Source: Oscillibacter sp. UBA6647 (lineage in GTDB: Bacteria > Bacillota > Clostridia > Oscillospirales > Oscillospiraceae). Taken from it: a stretch of DNA of 6,655 nt. Location of the stretch: positions 11,072 to 17,726 of the forward strand of contig DKLF01000148.1 of assembly GCA_002455655.1 (NCBI GenBank), written 5' to 3'. Under the pieces are notes generated by a model, which was not told the DNA's origin, did not search any database, and worked only from the letters and a program-made list of their open reading frames with translations. Made by a program: the position numbers and the translations under genes. Of the stretch, positions 1 through 5,991 are shown piece by piece (within the stretch, counting starts at the first letter, position 1; each line of letters opens with the position of its first letter).

Positions 1-878
1 CGCTGATACAGCGGACTGGAATCCCCCAGCAGTAAATCGCTCGCCATACCCCCAATCAGGCTTCGCCGGAGAAAATCCTCTCCCTGCGCCGAGGGCGTAC
101 ACTTAAAGCCCAGCAGGAATTGGGGCATGGAAACCTCCATCCTCCGGCTGACCTCCCGTTGCGCCACGCCCGCAGGCTCTTCCCCATGGTCCCTTGGGAT
201 GGCAGGGCCGCTTTCCTTCGGCAGAATAGACGCGGCAATTTCCTTCACCCGCTCCGCATCCACGTTCCCCACCACCGTCAAAACCATGTTTTCCGGTGTG
301 TAGAACGCCTTGTGGCAGTCATACAGCGTCTTGGCCGTAATCTCGCGAATGCTCTCCACACTGCCCGCGATGTGAGTCTTCGCGGTGTTGTTGTGATACA
401 GCGCCCCCATCATTCCGGCATAAACCCGCCAGTCGGGATTATCCTCAATCATCCGGATTTCCTGAGAGATAATGCCCTGCTCCTTTTCAACGCTCTCGTC
501 CGTAAAATATGGGACCGAGACAAAGGACAGCAGAATTTTCAGATTTTCCTCAAACTTCTCCGTGGAGTCGAAGTAATACCCCGTCATGGCGTTGGAGGTA
601 AACGCGTTGGGCTCCGCCCCGTTTTTCGCCAAATCCTGAAGCGCATTGCCCTCCTCGGTGTCAAACATCTTGTGCTCCAGATAGTGGGCGATGCCGGCCG
701 GAGTGTCCATCCACGTTCCATTCAGTTGAAAGCGGGTGTCCATCCCGCCATATCGTGTGGCAAAAAAGGCATAGCTTTTTGCAAAGTCCGGCTTGTAAAC
801 TACGTTGATCGGCAGGCCGTTGGGCAGCACCTCCCGGTAAACGGTTTCACCAATGCGCTGATAAAGCTCCTTTTTCAT
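1..878 (-). CDS. ymfH: YmfH-type M16 zinc metallopeptidase, N-terminal part (runs off left edge)
   Basis: The first 292 codons of an M16 (pitrilysin/insulysin superfamily) peptidase are present; the C-terminal part lies beyond the left edge. Translating the minus strand from the ATG at 878 gives the inverted zinc motif HYLEH at residues 65-69 (zinc ligands H65 and H69, catalytic E68). A glutamate-rich segment follows at 133-140 (E-x6-E), where the third zinc ligand is expected, so this subunit should be catalytically competent. It lacks an obvious signal peptide and is probably cytosolic. The ATG overlaps the ymfF stop codon as ATGA, and a GGAGG-like sequence lies inside the end of ymfF, so the two genes are probably translationally coupled. 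YmfF/YmfH (also spelled YfmF/YfmH in databases) are linked in Bacilli annotation to EF-P modification; the true substrate here is unknown. Family assignment is firm, exact orthology slightly less so. Confidence 0.93.
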   Translation of the reverse strand, partial: MKKELYQRIGETVYREVLPNGLPINVVYKPDFAKSYAFFATRYGGMDTRFQLNGTWMDTPAGIAHYLEHKMFDTEEGNALQDLAKNGAEPNAFTSNAMTGYYFDSTEKFEENLKILLSFVSVPYFTDESVEKEQGIISQEIRMIEDNPDWRVYAGMMGALYHNNTAKTHIAGSVESIREITAKTLYDCHKAFYTPENMVLTVVGNVDAERVKEIAASILPKESGPAIPRDHGEEPAGVAQREVSRRMEVSMPQFLLGFKCTPSAQGEDFLRRSLIGGMASDLLLGDSSPLYQ

Positions 879-2143
879 GCTCCGGCCTCCTCTCCCTTAA
901 GAAAATACACAGTGTCCAGCGATACGGACCCCATGGCCTCCCGGATACGCTCAGGCGTCACGGCGCGAACGCCCGCGGCCAGCTCCTCCGGCGTATCCTC
1001 CCGGCCCGAAGCCATCCGCCCCAGCCAGAAATTCTCCAGCTTGCCCTGAGAATCTCCGATGGTGGCATAGGCGTTGCACAGCGTGCTTCGCGCCCCCTCC
1101 AGCTCCCAGTCGTCCAGTGCGCCGTCCTGCACGGCCTTGAGCTGAATCAGGATTTCGCCGTACGCCCGCTGGAAATTTTCAAATTCAATGCCCGAGGACA
1201 CGGTAATCACGCCCTTTTCCCTGTGAAGCTGGGACGAGGCGTAATAGCAAAGGGACAGTTTTTCCCGCACGTTCATAAACAGCTTGGAATTGCTGCTGCC
1301 GCCAAATAGGGTGTTCCCCATCAGCAGCGCGGAAAAGTCGTCGCTGCCGCAGGCAAAGCCCATGCCCAGCTTTCCCTGGGTCACGTCCATGGCGTCGGTA
1401 ATGCGCAAAGCTTCGGCTCTTGCCGTGTGAGGCAATGTCTTAGGCAGAGGGGACACCGTCGTGCGGGGAAGGACGGACAGCGCCTTGGAAAGCGCGTCCG
1501 CAACCCGGGCAGGCTCCGCGCCGCCGCAATAAAACAGCTCCAGCGGAGCGGCGGAAATCATCTTGAGATAGGCCCCATACACCTGCTCCCCCGTCAGCGC
1601 CTCCGCCGTCTTTTCGTCGCCGAACCGACTCACGCCATAGGCCTCTCCGGCACACATCTCCTGTAAAAGCCGCAGGTCGGCATAGTCCCGCTTGTCGTTG
1701 AGAATACTGCGGATCGCGTCCACCAGATTTGTCCGCTCGCTGTCCACATACTCAGGCAGAAACCTGCCGTTCTTCATGGCCGGGTCACAGATCACCTGCC
1801 CCAATAGCTCCGCCACCGGCTCCAGAAGCTTCTCCCCCCCGGGCGTAAACGCGTCGTCAATCAGACTGGCCACAAAGCCCACGCACTGGCGCTCTCCTTT
1901 TTTGCGTACCGTGTAGTCAAGCTCCGCTCCATACAGCCTGTCCAACTCCGCCCCCAGCGCGCCCATGTCCGGGCACCGGGCGCAGCCCCTGCGCAGCACC
2001 GCCGGCAACAGCGCCTGAACCGCCGCCGTCTCCTCCCGAATAGGGGTCATGAATTGAGCGGAGAGCAAGTCAGTCTTAAATTTCCGCGCAGGCATGCAGG
2101 TGAGGTGCACTCCCTCCGCAAGCTTTGTTCTGGTTTCTTTCAA
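875..2143 (-). CDS. ymfF: YmfF-type M16 peptidase-like protein, inactive partner subunit
   Basis: This 422-residue protein has the two-lobed M16 layout and about the usual length for YmfF. Its N-terminal lobe aligns by pattern with M16 proteins (LLPAVLRRG near 46-53, LDRLYGAEL near 68-76). The HxxEH zinc motif is absent: no His-x-x-Glu-His occurs in the segment where YmfH carries it. By analogy with other M16 heterodimers it probably serves as the non-catalytic, substrate-holding half beside YmfH. Translation starts at a TTG (2143-2141), chosen because a strong AGGAAGGAG (2151-2159) sits 7 nt upstream and because the product then begins like other YmfF proteins. The downstream ymfH overlaps it by 4 nt. 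Two promoter-like sites and a long leader lie upstream. The family call is strong; the inactive-subunit role rests on the missing motif. Confidence 0.92.
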   Translation of the reverse strand: MKETRTKLAEGVHLTCMPARKFKTDLLSAQFMTPIREETAAVQALLPAVLRRGCARCPDMGALGAELDRLYGAELDYTVRKKGERQCVGFVASLIDDAFTPGGEKLLEPVAELLGQVICDPAMKNGRFLPEYVDSERTNLVDAIRSILNDKRDYADLRLLQEMCAGEAYGVSRFGDEKTAEALTGEQVYGAYLKMISAAPLELFYCGGAEPARVADALSKALSVLPRTTVSPLPKTLPHTARAEALRITDAMDVTQGKLGMGFACGSDDFSALLMGNTLFGGSSNSKLFMNVREKLSLCYYASSQLHREKGVITVSSGIEFENFQRAYGEILIQLKAVQDGALDDWELEGARSTLCNAYATIGDSQGKLENFWLGRMASGREDTPEELAAGVRAVTPERIREAMGSVSLDTVYFLKGEEAGA

Positions 2144-2150
2144 TTTCAGG

Positions 2151-2159
2151 CTCCTTCCT
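2151..2159 (-). promoter_or_regulatory. Strong ribosome binding site deciding the TTG start of ymfF
   Basis: On the minus strand AGGAAGGAG is followed by a 7-nt spacer and then TTG. The next in-frame ATG candidate lies well inside the conserved N-terminus and has no comparable Shine-Dalgarno sequence, so this site supports the TTG start. Confidence 0.8.
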
Positions 2160-2177
2160 GTCGTTTCAAATAGATAT

Positions 2178-2186
2178 AGTATACCA
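2178..2186 (-). promoter_or_regulatory. Extended -10 promoter, proximal, for ymfF-ymfH
   Basis: The minus strand reads TGG followed by TATACT (hexamer at 2183-2178), an extended -10 of the TGn-TATAAT type. No good -35 lies at the usual distance (ACAATA at 2206-2201). Transcription would start near 2171, leaving a leader of about 28 nt to the ymfF TTG. It is plausible as a second, weaker or extended-10-dependent promoter. Confidence 0.5.
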
Positions 2187-2354
2187 CAGTCTCGGCGGGT
2201 TATTGTGGCATATATGTTAAATCGTGTCAGTTTGTATCATTGGATATTCTACCGTAAGCGCAAGGCCCTCTTGGCAGAATCGGCCATTCTTTTCAGTTTC
2301 CCAAAAGCCGAAAGCAAACCGCTGAAATCAAAGCATTCCGCCTGTTACTCGGCT

Positions 2355-2383
2355 AGTATACCGTATTCTCTCCGCAAATTCAA
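2355..2383 (-). promoter_or_regulatory. Sigma-A-type promoter, distal, for ymfF-ymfH
   Basis: On the minus strand TTGAAT (2383-2378) and TATACT (2360-2355) are separated by exactly 17 nt. Transcription would begin near 2348, about 205 nt before the ymfF start codon. The fit to the vegetative consensus is good at both hexamers. It lies downstream of the dipeptidase stop codon and points to ymfF, so it supports a transcription unit separate from the dipeptidase gene. Confidence 0.65.
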
Positions 2384-2428
2384 ACTCTATTTTGGCTGAC
2401 CTTGGAAAATATAAACCGTCTTTTTTCT

Positions 2429-2456
2429 CCGCCGGGTGCGGCAGGTCGCCCAGCGG
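2429..2456. other. GC-rich imperfect inverted repeat downstream of the dipeptidase gene
   Basis: The arms CCGCCGGG (2429-2436) and CCCAGCGG (2449-2456) pair over 8 positions with one wobble, plus an inner CG/CG pair past a 2-nt bulge. It begins about 30 nt beyond the dipeptidase stop codon. No T-run follows it in the minus-strand direction (the RNA continues AGAAAAAA), so it does not look like a standard intrinsic terminator. It could be a 3'-end stabilising or Rho-linked structure. Confidence 0.4.
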
Positions 2457-2486
2457 TAAAGCATCTTTTCCTCCCCGTCCGTCTTT

Positions 2487-3437
2487 TTATCCCACACACC
2501 GGCAAAGCACCCGCAAAAAATTCCCCCGTGCCACCTTCTCCAGCTCTTCCCGGTTCAGGCCCAGCCGCTTCAAGCATTCAAAAAAATTTGGAATCCGGGC
2601 CGCGTCCTCCAGTCCCGGCGTACGCGGCTTGTCCTCCTCCCCCTCCAAAAACTCGCAGAAATCAAACCCACAGCCCACATGGTCAATTCCCATCACCTCA
2701 ATCATATGGGCGGTGTGAAGCGCCAGCGTCTCCGCCGTCTGCTTGGCGGGGTCGGCATGCACAAAATCGTGAAAGACGTTCACTCCCACCACGCCTCCTG
2801 CGTCGCGGATAGCCCGTAGCTGCCGGTCCGTCAGATTCCGGGGCACATCACACAAGGCCCTGCAATTGGAATGGGACGCGACAAACGGTCCCTCTGTCAG
2901 CTTCGCCACATCCCAAAACCCCGTTTCGTTCAGGTGGGATACATCCAGCAGCATTCCCTTCTTCTGCAATCGGCGCACTGTCTGCTTCCCAAGCTCGGTC
3001 AGCCCGTAATCCTCACCGGACATCGCTCCGGCCCCCAGCGCGTTGGCCTCATTCCATGTCAGCATGGCGTGCCGCGCACCCAAATCGTAATATGTGTCAA
3101 GCCACGCCGGGTCCTCCCCCGCGCAGGCCATCCCCTCCACGCCCATGTAGACATAAAAAACGTCCTCCAGCCGCGCTTCCAGCATTTCTTTATAGGTATG
3201 AACAATGCGAAAACCCGTCGATTCGGCGATTTCCTCCCGGATGCAGTCCATCATCTGCCGGGTGCGGGCCGCGTGGTCCGCGTCGTGAGGAGGGTCTACC
3301 CAAATGGCAAAAATACCGCCCTCCACCCCGCCTTTTTTTAGCCGAGCCAGATGGTGATTGCAAAAAACATTTTTCTCTCCCCGCATCCGCCGTACCGTCA
3401 CGTCGGTCCAGATGTCGGAATGTGCGTCAAAAACCAT
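2487..3437 (-). CDS. M19 family (renal/membrane dipeptidase-like) metallodipeptidase
   Basis: A 316-residue binuclear zinc dipeptidase of family M19, which cleaves dipeptides, often of broad specificity including D-residues at the C-terminal position. All expected metal-site residues are visible: H6 and D8 in the N-terminal DAHSD, bridging E101 in GVEG, H168 in DVSH, H189 in ASHS, and D259 in GFDF; R200 in the PRN motif matches the substrate-binding arginine. No signal peptide or membrane segment is present, so a cytosolic role in peptide turnover is likely, unlike the anchored mammalian enzyme. The ATG at 3437 is chosen because DAHSD starts M19 domains and an ideal AGGAGG lies 5 nt upstream; a longer in-frame reading to 3608 adds 57 residues that do not resemble the family. 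It is transcribed divergently from ylxM. Length is normal. Confidence 0.93.
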   Translation of the reverse strand: MVFDAHSDIWTDVTVRRMRGEKNVFCNHHLARLKKGGVEGGIFAIWVDPPHDADHAARTRQMMDCIREEIAESTGFRIVHTYKEMLEARLEDVFYVYMGVEGMACAGEDPAWLDTYYDLGARHAMLTWNEANALGAGAMSGEDYGLTELGKQTVRRLQKKGMLLDVSHLNETGFWDVAKLTEGPFVASHSNCRALCDVPRNLTDRQLRAIRDAGGVVGVNVFHDFVHADPAKQTAETLALHTAHMIEVMGIDHVGCGFDFCEFLEGEEDKPRTPGLEDAARIPNFFECLKRLGLNREELEKVARGNFLRVLCRCVG

Positions 3438-3442
3438 ATTTT

Positions 3443-3447
3443 CCTCC
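3443..3447 (-). promoter_or_regulatory. Ribosome binding site fixing the dipeptidase start
   Basis: GGAGG (within AAGGAGGAAAAT on the minus strand) lies 5 nt before the ATG at 3437. It rules in the short form of the protein and rules out the 57-residue N-terminal extension. Confidence 0.85.
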
Positions 3448-3506
3448 TTTTTATATTGCGCCAAAACGTCTTTTGAGAAGGCGATTGCGCCCATTGCCGT
3501 TCCAGC

Positions 3507-3535
3507 TTTATACCAAGTCCCATTTTTCAGGACTT
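3507..3535 (-). promoter_or_regulatory. Candidate extended -10 promoter of the dipeptidase gene with overlapping inverted repeat
   Basis: The minus strand reads TGG followed by TATAAA (hexamer at 3512-3507), an extended -10. No good -35 is seen at 16-18 nt. Immediately upstream a perfect 6-bp inverted repeat, AAGTCC (3515-3520) and GGACTT (3530-3535) with a 9-nt centre, covers the spacer. It could be an operator, but short repeats arise by chance. Transcription would start near 3500, giving a leader of about 60 nt. Confidence 0.45.
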
Positions 3536-3559
3536 CTAAAATTTTCTTCCCTTTTTCCC

Positions 3560-3588
3560 TTGACTTTTCGCCCGAATTCCTGTAAACT
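3560..3588 (+). promoter_or_regulatory. Sigma-A-type promoter for ylxM-ffh
   Basis: TTGACT (3560-3565) and TAAACT (3583-3588) are spaced by 17 nt. The predicted transcript start is near 3595, about 50 nt before the ylxM start codon and just at the edge of a perfect inverted repeat. Confidence 0.7.
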
Positions 3589-3596
3589 GAATGTCG

Positions 3597-3620
3597 TTGT
3601 AAAGTCAAATAACTTTACAA
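3597..3620. promoter_or_regulatory. Perfect 9-bp inverted repeat at the ylxM transcript start (likely operator or 5' hairpin)
   Basis: TTGTAAAGT (3597-3605), a 6-nt centre CAAATA, and ACTTTACAA (3612-3620) form a flawless dyad. It lies at about +2 to +25 of the predicted ylxM transcript. As DNA it has the symmetry and position of a repressor operator; as RNA it would place an A/U-rich hairpin at the 5' end, about 10 nt before the ribosome binding site. No T-run follows, so it is not a terminator. The cognate regulator cannot be named from sequence; YlxM, itself a helix-turn-helix protein, is one candidate. Confidence 0.6.
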
Positions 3621-3644
3621 GTATTCGGTAAGGGGGCGTTTTCT

Positions 3645-4007
3645 TTGAAAAATCAAACCTATCGCATGACCATGCTCTACGATTTTTATGGGGAGCTGCT
3701 CACTGCCCGGCAGCGCGAATTTTTTGACTACTATTATAATAACGACCTATCCCTGTCGGAGATCGCGGAAAACGCAGGCATTTCCCGTCAGGGCGTCCGG
3801 GATGTGATTGTCCGGGCGGAAGGCGTGATGCAGGAAATCGAGGACAAAACGGGTCTCATCCGCCGGTTCGAACAGCTTCGCGCGCAGGTGGACGGGCTTT
3901 GTGCCGCCGCTGCGGAAATTAAGGCGCTGAACCGCCGGTATGAGGACCCCCGCCTTGGGGAGCTGGCCGATACGGTGGCAGTTGCCGCCAATGCGCTCAG
4001 GGAGTAA
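3645..4007 (+). CDS. ylxM: YlxM, helix-turn-helix partner protein of the SRP GTPase (UPF0122)
   Basis: A 120-residue, mainly helical protein of the YlxM/UPF0122 family, slightly longer than the B. subtilis form. The conserved opening (YRMTMLYDFYGELLTARQ, residues 6-23) and a sigma-70 region-4-like helix-turn-helix at about 35-58 (LSLSEIAENAGISRQGVRD) are clear. The tail from 59 to 120 is alanine- and charge-rich helix. Family members associate with the signal recognition particle and affect Ffh; a nucleic-acid-binding role is suggested by the fold. The TTG at 3645 is chosen because AAGGGGG (3630-3636) sits 8 nt upstream and the extra N-terminal residues match the family; ATG codons at 3666 and 3672 would remove them. 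Only 3 nt separate it from ffh, so the two are surely cotranscribed. Unlike B. subtilis, ftsY is not upstream: the neighbour is a divergent dipeptidase gene. Confidence 0.93.
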   Translation: MKNQTYRMTMLYDFYGELLTARQREFFDYYYNNDLSLSEIAENAGISRQGVRDVIVRAEGVMQEIEDKTGLIRRFEQLRAQVDGLCAAAAEIKALNRRYEDPRLGELADTVAVAANALRE

Positions 4008-4010
4008 AAG

Positions 4011-5363
4011 ATGGCATTTGAGGGACTTACAGAAAAACTGAACGCCGCCTTTAAACGGCTGCGTGGCAAGGGCCGCCTGTCGGAGGCCGACGTGAAGGAA
4101 GCCATGCGGGAGGTCCGTCTGGCCCTTCTGGAAGCTGACGTAAGCTACAAGGTGGTTAAGGACTTTGTTGGAAAGGTCACGGAGCGTGCCGTCGGCAGCG
4201 ATGTACTGGACAGCCTGACCCCCGCCCAGCAGGTCATTAAAATTGTGAACGAGGAGCTTACCGCCCTGATGGGCGGCACGGACTCCCGCCTGATCATGGC
4301 CAACAGCGGGCCGACCGTGGTGATGCTGGTGGGCCTTCAGGGCGCGGGTAAAACCACCAACGGCGCGAAGCTTGCGGGCTATCTGCGCAAGATGTACGGC
4401 AAGCGGCCTCTGCTCGTGGCCTGCGACGTATACCGTCCCGCCGCCGTGGAACAGCTCAAGGTCGTGGGCGGCCAGCTTGATTTGCCCGTGTACGACGAGG
4501 GACAGGGCGATCCGGTCAAAATTGCGGAAAACGCGCTGCGCCACGCACGGGACCACGGCAACGATCTGGTTCTTCTGGATACCGCCGGGCGGCTCCATAT
4601 TGACGACACGCTGATGGACGAGCTTCGGCGGATGAAAACCGCCGTCCGTCCCAACGATATTCTCCTCGTGGTGGACGCCATGACCGGTCAGGACGCAGTA
4701 AACGCCGCCTCCGCCTTTGACGAGGCGCTGGGTATCGATGGCGTGGTCCTCACCAAGCTGGACGGCGACGCCCGGGGCGGCGCGGCCCTCTCCATCCGAG
4801 CCGTCACGGGAAAGCCCGTGAAATTCGCGGGCACCGGGGAAAAGCTGGACATGATCGAGCCGTTCCACCCTGACCGCATGGCCTCCCGCATTCTCGGCAT
4901 GGGCGACATGCTGACACTGATTGAAAAGGCCGAACAGAATTATGACGAAAAGCAGGCCAAAAAGCTTCAGGAAAAACTGCGCAAAAGCAGCTTCACGCTG
5001 GAGGATTATCTGGACCAGCTCCGCCAGCTTCGAGGCATGGGCGATCTGAGCCAGATTGCCGGGATGCTGCCGGGCATGGGCGATAAGCTGCAAGGCGCCA
5101 CCGTGGACGAAAAGGCACTCTCCCATACGGAGGCCATCATCCTCTCCATGACGCCCCGAGAGCGGGAAAACCCCGATCTTTTAAATGCCAGCCGCAAGCG
5201 GCGCATCGCCGCGGGCAGCGGCTGCCCGGTGGTGGAGATCAACCGGCTTTTAAAGCAGTTTGAAATGGTCCGGGATTTGACAAAGCAGGTTTCCCGGGGC
5301 CGGTTCACCGGCTTTGGCGGCATGGGCCACGGCCCGGGCAAGAAGAAGCGTAAAAAAAAGTAA
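4011..5363 (+). CDS. ffh: Signal recognition particle protein Ffh (SRP54 GTPase)
   Basis: Complete 450-residue Ffh, which binds SRP RNA and the signal sequences of nascent membrane and secreted proteins and docks with FtsY at the membrane. The N domain (about 1-95) carries ALLEADV at 38-44. The G domain shows GLQGAGKTT (108-116, P-loop), DVYRPAAVEQL (139-149, insertion-box side), DTAGR (190-194), TKLD (248-251) and the FAGTGEK closing loop (272-278). The M domain (about 295-435) is methionine-rich and has the RNA-binding RIAAGSG at 398-404. The tail ends in a lysine/arginine block after a glycine-rich linker. The ATG is preceded by AGGGAG inside the end of ylxM. Nothing essential is missing, and the length is typical. 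The SRP RNA gene is not in the window. Confidence 0.98.
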   Translation: MAFEGLTEKLNAAFKRLRGKGRLSEADVKEAMREVRLALLEADVSYKVVKDFVGKVTERAVGSDVLDSLTPAQQVIKIVNEELTALMGGTDSRLIMANSGPTVVMLVGLQGAGKTTNGAKLAGYLRKMYGKRPLLVACDVYRPAAVEQLKVVGGQLDLPVYDEGQGDPVKIAENALRHARDHGNDLVLLDTAGRLHIDDTLMDELRRMKTAVRPNDILLVVDAMTGQDAVNAASAFDEALGIDGVVLTKLDGDARGGAALSIRAVTGKPVKFAGTGEKLDMIEPFHPDRMASRILGMGDMLTLIEKAEQNYDEKQAKKLQEKLRKSSFTLEDYLDQLRQLRGMGDLSQIAGMLPGMGDKLQGATVDEKALSHTEAIILSMTPRERENPDLLNASRKRRIAAGSGCPVVEINRLLKQFEMVRDLTKQVSRGRFTGFGGMGHGPGKKKRKKK

Positions 5364-5377
5364 CACTCGTTCAAGTA

Positions 5378-5399
5378 TATAAGTGCAGCCGCATTTATA
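5378..5399 (+). other. Stem-loop between ffh and rpsP
   Basis: TATAAGTGC (5378-5386) pairs with GCATTTATA (5391-5399) over 9 bp, with one G-U pair and an AGCC loop. It is followed by 17 nt before a T7 run (5417-5423) that adjoins the rpsP Shine-Dalgarno sequence, so the geometry is wrong for an intrinsic terminator. It may mark an mRNA processing or stability point that sets different levels of Ffh and S16. The rest of this 74-nt gap is AT-rich; I found no convincing promoter in it. Confidence 0.45.
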
Positions 5400-5437
5400 G
5401 ATAAAATTTCTGACAATTTTTTTGGAGGTACACATTT

Positions 5438-5677
5438 ATGGTTAAGATTAGACTGCGCCGCCTCGGCGCCAAAAAGGCTCCTTTTTATCGTTTGGTGGTG
5501 GCCGATTCCCGCTTCCCCCGGGACGGCCGCTTCATTGAGGAAATCGGCACCTACAACCCCTGCGTCAGCCCCGCCGAAATCAAGATTGACACTGAGCGTG
5601 CCCAGGCCTGGATTAAGTCCGGTGCCCAGCCCACCGACACGGTGCGGGCTTTGCTGAAAAAAGTGGAAGTCCTCTAA
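5438..5677 (+). CDS. rpsP: 30S ribosomal protein S16
   Basis: Complete 79-residue S16, a small-subunit protein that helps fold the 5' domain of 16S rRNA. The N-terminus MVKIRLRRLGAKKAPFYRLV is diagnostic, followed by the VADSRFPRDGRFIEEIGTYNP signature (about 21-41) and the helix carrying the ERAQAWIKSGAQPTDTV segment (53-69). A GGAGG at 5424-5428, 9 nt before the ATG, sets the start. It lies 74 nt after ffh and 14 nt before khpA, the usual Firmicutes order. No abnormal residue was seen. Confidence 0.98.
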   Translation: MVKIRLRRLGAKKAPFYRLVVADSRFPRDGRFIEEIGTYNPCVSPAEIKIDTERAQAWIKSGAQPTDTVRALLKKVEVL

Positions 5678-5691
5678 GCCGGAGGGCAGAT

Positions 5692-5922
5692 ATGAAGGAC
5701 TTGCTGCTCTATATCGCCAGAAACCTCGTGGACGATCCTGACGCCGTTTCCGTCACGGAAATTCCCGGCGAGCAGGAGCTGACGTTGGAGCTGCGCGTCG
5801 CCCCCGACGACATGGGCAAGGTCATCGGCCGTCAGGGTCGCATCGCAAAGGAGATACGCACCGTGGTGCGCTCCTATGCCCAGCGTACCGGTACTAAGGT
5901 TTCCGTGGATATCATGGACTGA
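5692..5922 (+). CDS. khpA: KhpA, small KH-domain RNA-binding protein
   Basis: A 76-residue single KH-domain protein (YlqC family). The KH signature appears as VIGRQGRIAKEIR at about 44-57, with the GxxG loop GRQG at 46-49. Family members bind many RNAs, commonly as a partner of KhpB (Jag/EloR), and influence cell elongation and division in streptococci; that partnership is family knowledge, not shown here. The gene follows rpsP by 14 nt with a GGAGGG ribosome binding site (5681-5686) in the gap, so it is cotranscribed. It is the last gene before the terminator. Length is normal for the family. Confidence 0.95.
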   Translation: MKDLLLYIARNLVDDPDAVSVTEIPGEQELTLELRVAPDDMGKVIGRQGRIAKEIRTVVRSYAQRTGTKVSVDIMD

Positions 5923-5936
5923 CGAATCAACAAAGG

Positions 5937-5965
5937 GAGCGGTGCTGTCTGCACCGCTCTTTTTT
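5937..5965 (+). terminator. Intrinsic terminator ending ylxM-ffh-rpsP-khpA
   Basis: GAGCGGTGC (5937-5945) and GCACCGCTC (5951-5959) form a perfect 9-bp GC-rich stem with a 5-nt TGTCT loop, followed directly by six T residues. It lies 14 nt beyond the khpA stop codon. On the opposite strand the stem is followed by CCCTTTG, a poor U-tract, so it may stop the convergent minus-strand gene only weakly. Confidence 0.95.
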
Positions 5966-5991
5966 ATTCGCCTGTTTTGCGGGACTCGGCT

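Larger units (their letters stand above)
2144..2348 (-). promoter_or_regulatory. Long 5' leader of ymfF with predicted stem-loop
   Basis: This is the untranslated stretch between the distal promoter and ymfF. It holds no credible reading frame. In the minus-strand RNA an 8-bp stem (2280-2273 with 2253-2246) forms with one G-U pair; the same arms on the plus strand give an A-C mismatch, which fits an RNA made from the minus strand. A smaller CAAG/CTTG pairing can sit inside it. A second pairing, TTTCAG with CTGAAA, lies nearer the 5' end. I recognise no known riboswitch, T-box or 6S pattern. It may be a cis-regulatory leader, a small RNA, or merely spacer. Confidence 0.35.

Noticed and set aside
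120..1049. Open frame of 309 codons on the plus strand
   Set aside because: It crosses both ymfH and ymfF in antisense, is rich in Arg/His/Pro, and shows no domain or ribosome binding site.
2144..2348. ymfF leader as 6S RNA or T-box
   Set aside because: No specifier/antiterminator T-box sequence, no terminator hairpin with U-run, and no recognisable 6S central bubble; left as an unclassified leader.
2392..2812. Proline/serine-rich plus-strand frames starting in the ymfF-dipeptidase gap
   Set aside because: Most of their length is antisense to the dipeptidase gene, with low-complexity Pro/Ser/Arg content and no ribosome binding site.
3438..3608. 57-residue N-terminal extension of the dipeptidase
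   Set aside because: M19 proteins begin at the DAHSD strand, an ideal AGGAGG precedes the ATG at 3437, and the candidate promoter lies inside the extension.
3747..5126. Long open frame of 459 codons on the minus strand across ffh
   Set aside because: It lies antisense to the unmistakable ffh and ylxM genes, has no Shine-Dalgarno sequence, and its His/Gln/Gly-rich composition is what the complement of a GC-rich gene gives.
5352..5359. A8 run near the end of ffh as a programmed frameshift or slippage site
   Set aside because: It simply encodes the C-terminal lysines one codon before the stop; no alternative downstream frame of use and no stimulatory structure at the right spacing.
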